A DNA stretch of 64,000 nucleotides, from contig JAFWMQ010000005.1 in assembly GCA_017510605.1 (NCBI GenBank), positions 124,001 to 188,000 of the forward strand, in the 5' to 3' direction. Source of the DNA: Clostridiales bacterium (GTDB taxonomy: Bacteria > Bacillota > Clostridia > Saccharofermentanales > Saccharofermentanaceae). A program made the translations under genes and the position numbers. This document shows positions 63,476-64,000 of the stretch, piece after piece. The stretch's first letter is position 1, and every line of letters starts with the position of its first letter. The notes beneath the pieces are model-generated. The model worked only from the letters and a program-made list of their open reading frames with translations, did not search any database and was not told where the DNA came from.

Positions 63476-64000
63476 ATGGAAAACGGTTATACATTTTTTT
63501 ACGTTGAGGCAAATGTTGTCTGCATAATCATTTTCGCGATGCTGCTCATCAAAGATCTGGGCGGTGTTGGCAGACAGGCCAAACAGATGATCTTTGTCAA
63601 CATAATCGCAGCCCATATCATGTATTTCGTAAGTGACATATGCTGGGTACTCATGTTGGGAAACATGATCCCTCATACCCGTTTGTCGGTTTCCGTCGTA
63701 AATATTTTTAATGCCATCCTGCTCAGTGCTATCACCGGGTTCTGGTTTGTATATGTTGAGCTGTCACAGGGTGAGAAGTACATTACGGTATTTAGGAACC
63801 GTATATTTGCTCTGATCCCCGCAATGTGCGAGACATTGATCATGCTGGTCGTGTTCGTGCTTTTCCCGGGCGTGGTCATCAACGGTGAACTGAAGCTTAC
63901 AACGGCATATTATATTCTCTTCCTGGTGGTGCCCATAGGTTATATTATCGTCAGTGCTGTCAGGTCATTTATCAGGGCACTTCGAAAAGAAAACTATGCG
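63476..64000 (+). CDS. Multi-helix membrane protein, N-terminal part (possible GGDEF sensor)
   Basis: An open frame from ATG 63476 to the right edge (175 codons), beginning MENGYTFFYVEANVVCIIIF. At least five membrane helices are visible, in the arrangement seen in 7TM sensor modules of Clostridia GGDEF proteins. The output domain lies outside the window, so the assignment is open. No ribosome site; probable leaderless start. Confidence 0.65.
   Translation, partial: MENGYTFFYVEANVVCIIIFAMLLIKDLGGVGRQAKQMIFVNIIAAHIMYFVSDICWVLMLGNMIPHTRLSVSVVNIFNAILLSAITGFWFVYVELSQGEKYITVFRNRIFALIPAMCETLIMLVVFVLFPGVVINGELKLTTAYYILFLVVPIGYIIVSAVRSFIRALRKENYA

Noticed and set aside
1-64000. CRISPR arrays, tRNA, rRNA and prophage genes
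   Set aside because: No regularly spaced identical repeats, no CCA-ending cloverleaf and no integrase or structural phage gene were found on reading both strands; the repeats present are palindromic and irregular.

Overview
The window looks like a chromosomal segment of a carbohydrate-fermenting member of the Bacillota, class Clostridia (Lachnospiraceae or Oscillospiraceae-like, probably gut or rumen). The evidence is a YesM/YesN-type two-component system, a GntR-LacI hybrid AraR-type regulator, class-II GalT, a CIRCE operator, an Lsa-type ABC-F protein, GH94 and GH36 enzymes, and lipoproteins with Thr/Ala/Glu-rich linkers. No rRNA, tRNA, CRISPR array, phage or complete insertion sequence was seen. 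Genus-level placement is an inference.

Layout. 1-635: start of a MoxR-type AAA+ ATPase running off the left edge. 941-1732: a PD-(D/E)XK-like protein set among palindromic repeats. 2117-14703: a pentose uptake and sensing locus with araD, an FGGY kinase, a four-gene YtfQ/YtfR/YtfT/YjfF-type ABC importer, a divergent araR-like gene, and a second sugar-binding lipoprotein made with a YesM kinase and YesN regulator. 14807-23385: acetyltransferase, MFS exporter, PutP symporter, PfkB kinase, SDR, iron alcohol dehydrogenase, macrodomain protein and CorA. 23490-26578: methyltransferase plus a luxE-luxC fatty-acid reductase pair. 26579-27475: a 900-bp gene-poor stretch with an orphan short transcription unit, repeats and an antibiotic-type attenuator leader for the ABC-F gene at 27476. 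29056-36475: acetyltransferase, lipoproteins, an EAL protein, an ACT protein, a glycosyltransferase and a flippase-like protein. 36626-39298: GH94 phosphorylase between two related repeats. 39507-48991: YdcF-like protein, second PD-(D/E)XK paralogue, MmcQ/YjbR-EVE-like fusion, diguanylate cyclase, alanine dehydrogenase, adenine deaminase, and the wreck of a purine permease. 49121-50983: lipoprotein, Hsp20 under a CIRCE element, flavin reductase. 51168-60323: galactoside locus with galT-galK divergent from tetR, a MurG-like GT-B protein, an enlarged GPH symporter and an alpha-galactosidase. 60335-64000: membrane protein, glycerate kinase, radical SAM protein, and the start of a membrane sensor.

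How the genes work together. The pentose locus would sense sugar outside the cell (binding lipoprotein, YesM, YesN) and inside it (AraR-type regulator), import it by ABC transporter, phosphorylate it, and feed L-ribulose-5-phosphate to the pentose phosphate pathway; an arabinose isomerase is not in the window. The galactoside locus would import alpha-galactosides, split off galactose with GH36 and feed GalK/GalT.

Beyond ordinary genes, four signals stand out: (1) an 89-nt three-hairpin element in three copies with exactly conserved spacing while its loops diverge; (2) five ordinary genes plus one micro-ORF in which a -10 box is followed by exactly six nucleotides and then ATG, with no Shine-Dalgarno sequence, which points to leaderless mRNAs; (3) a leader whose six-codon ORF forms the 5' arm of a terminator upstream of the ABC-F gene; (4) GH94 bracketed by imperfect direct repeats of about 115 bp.
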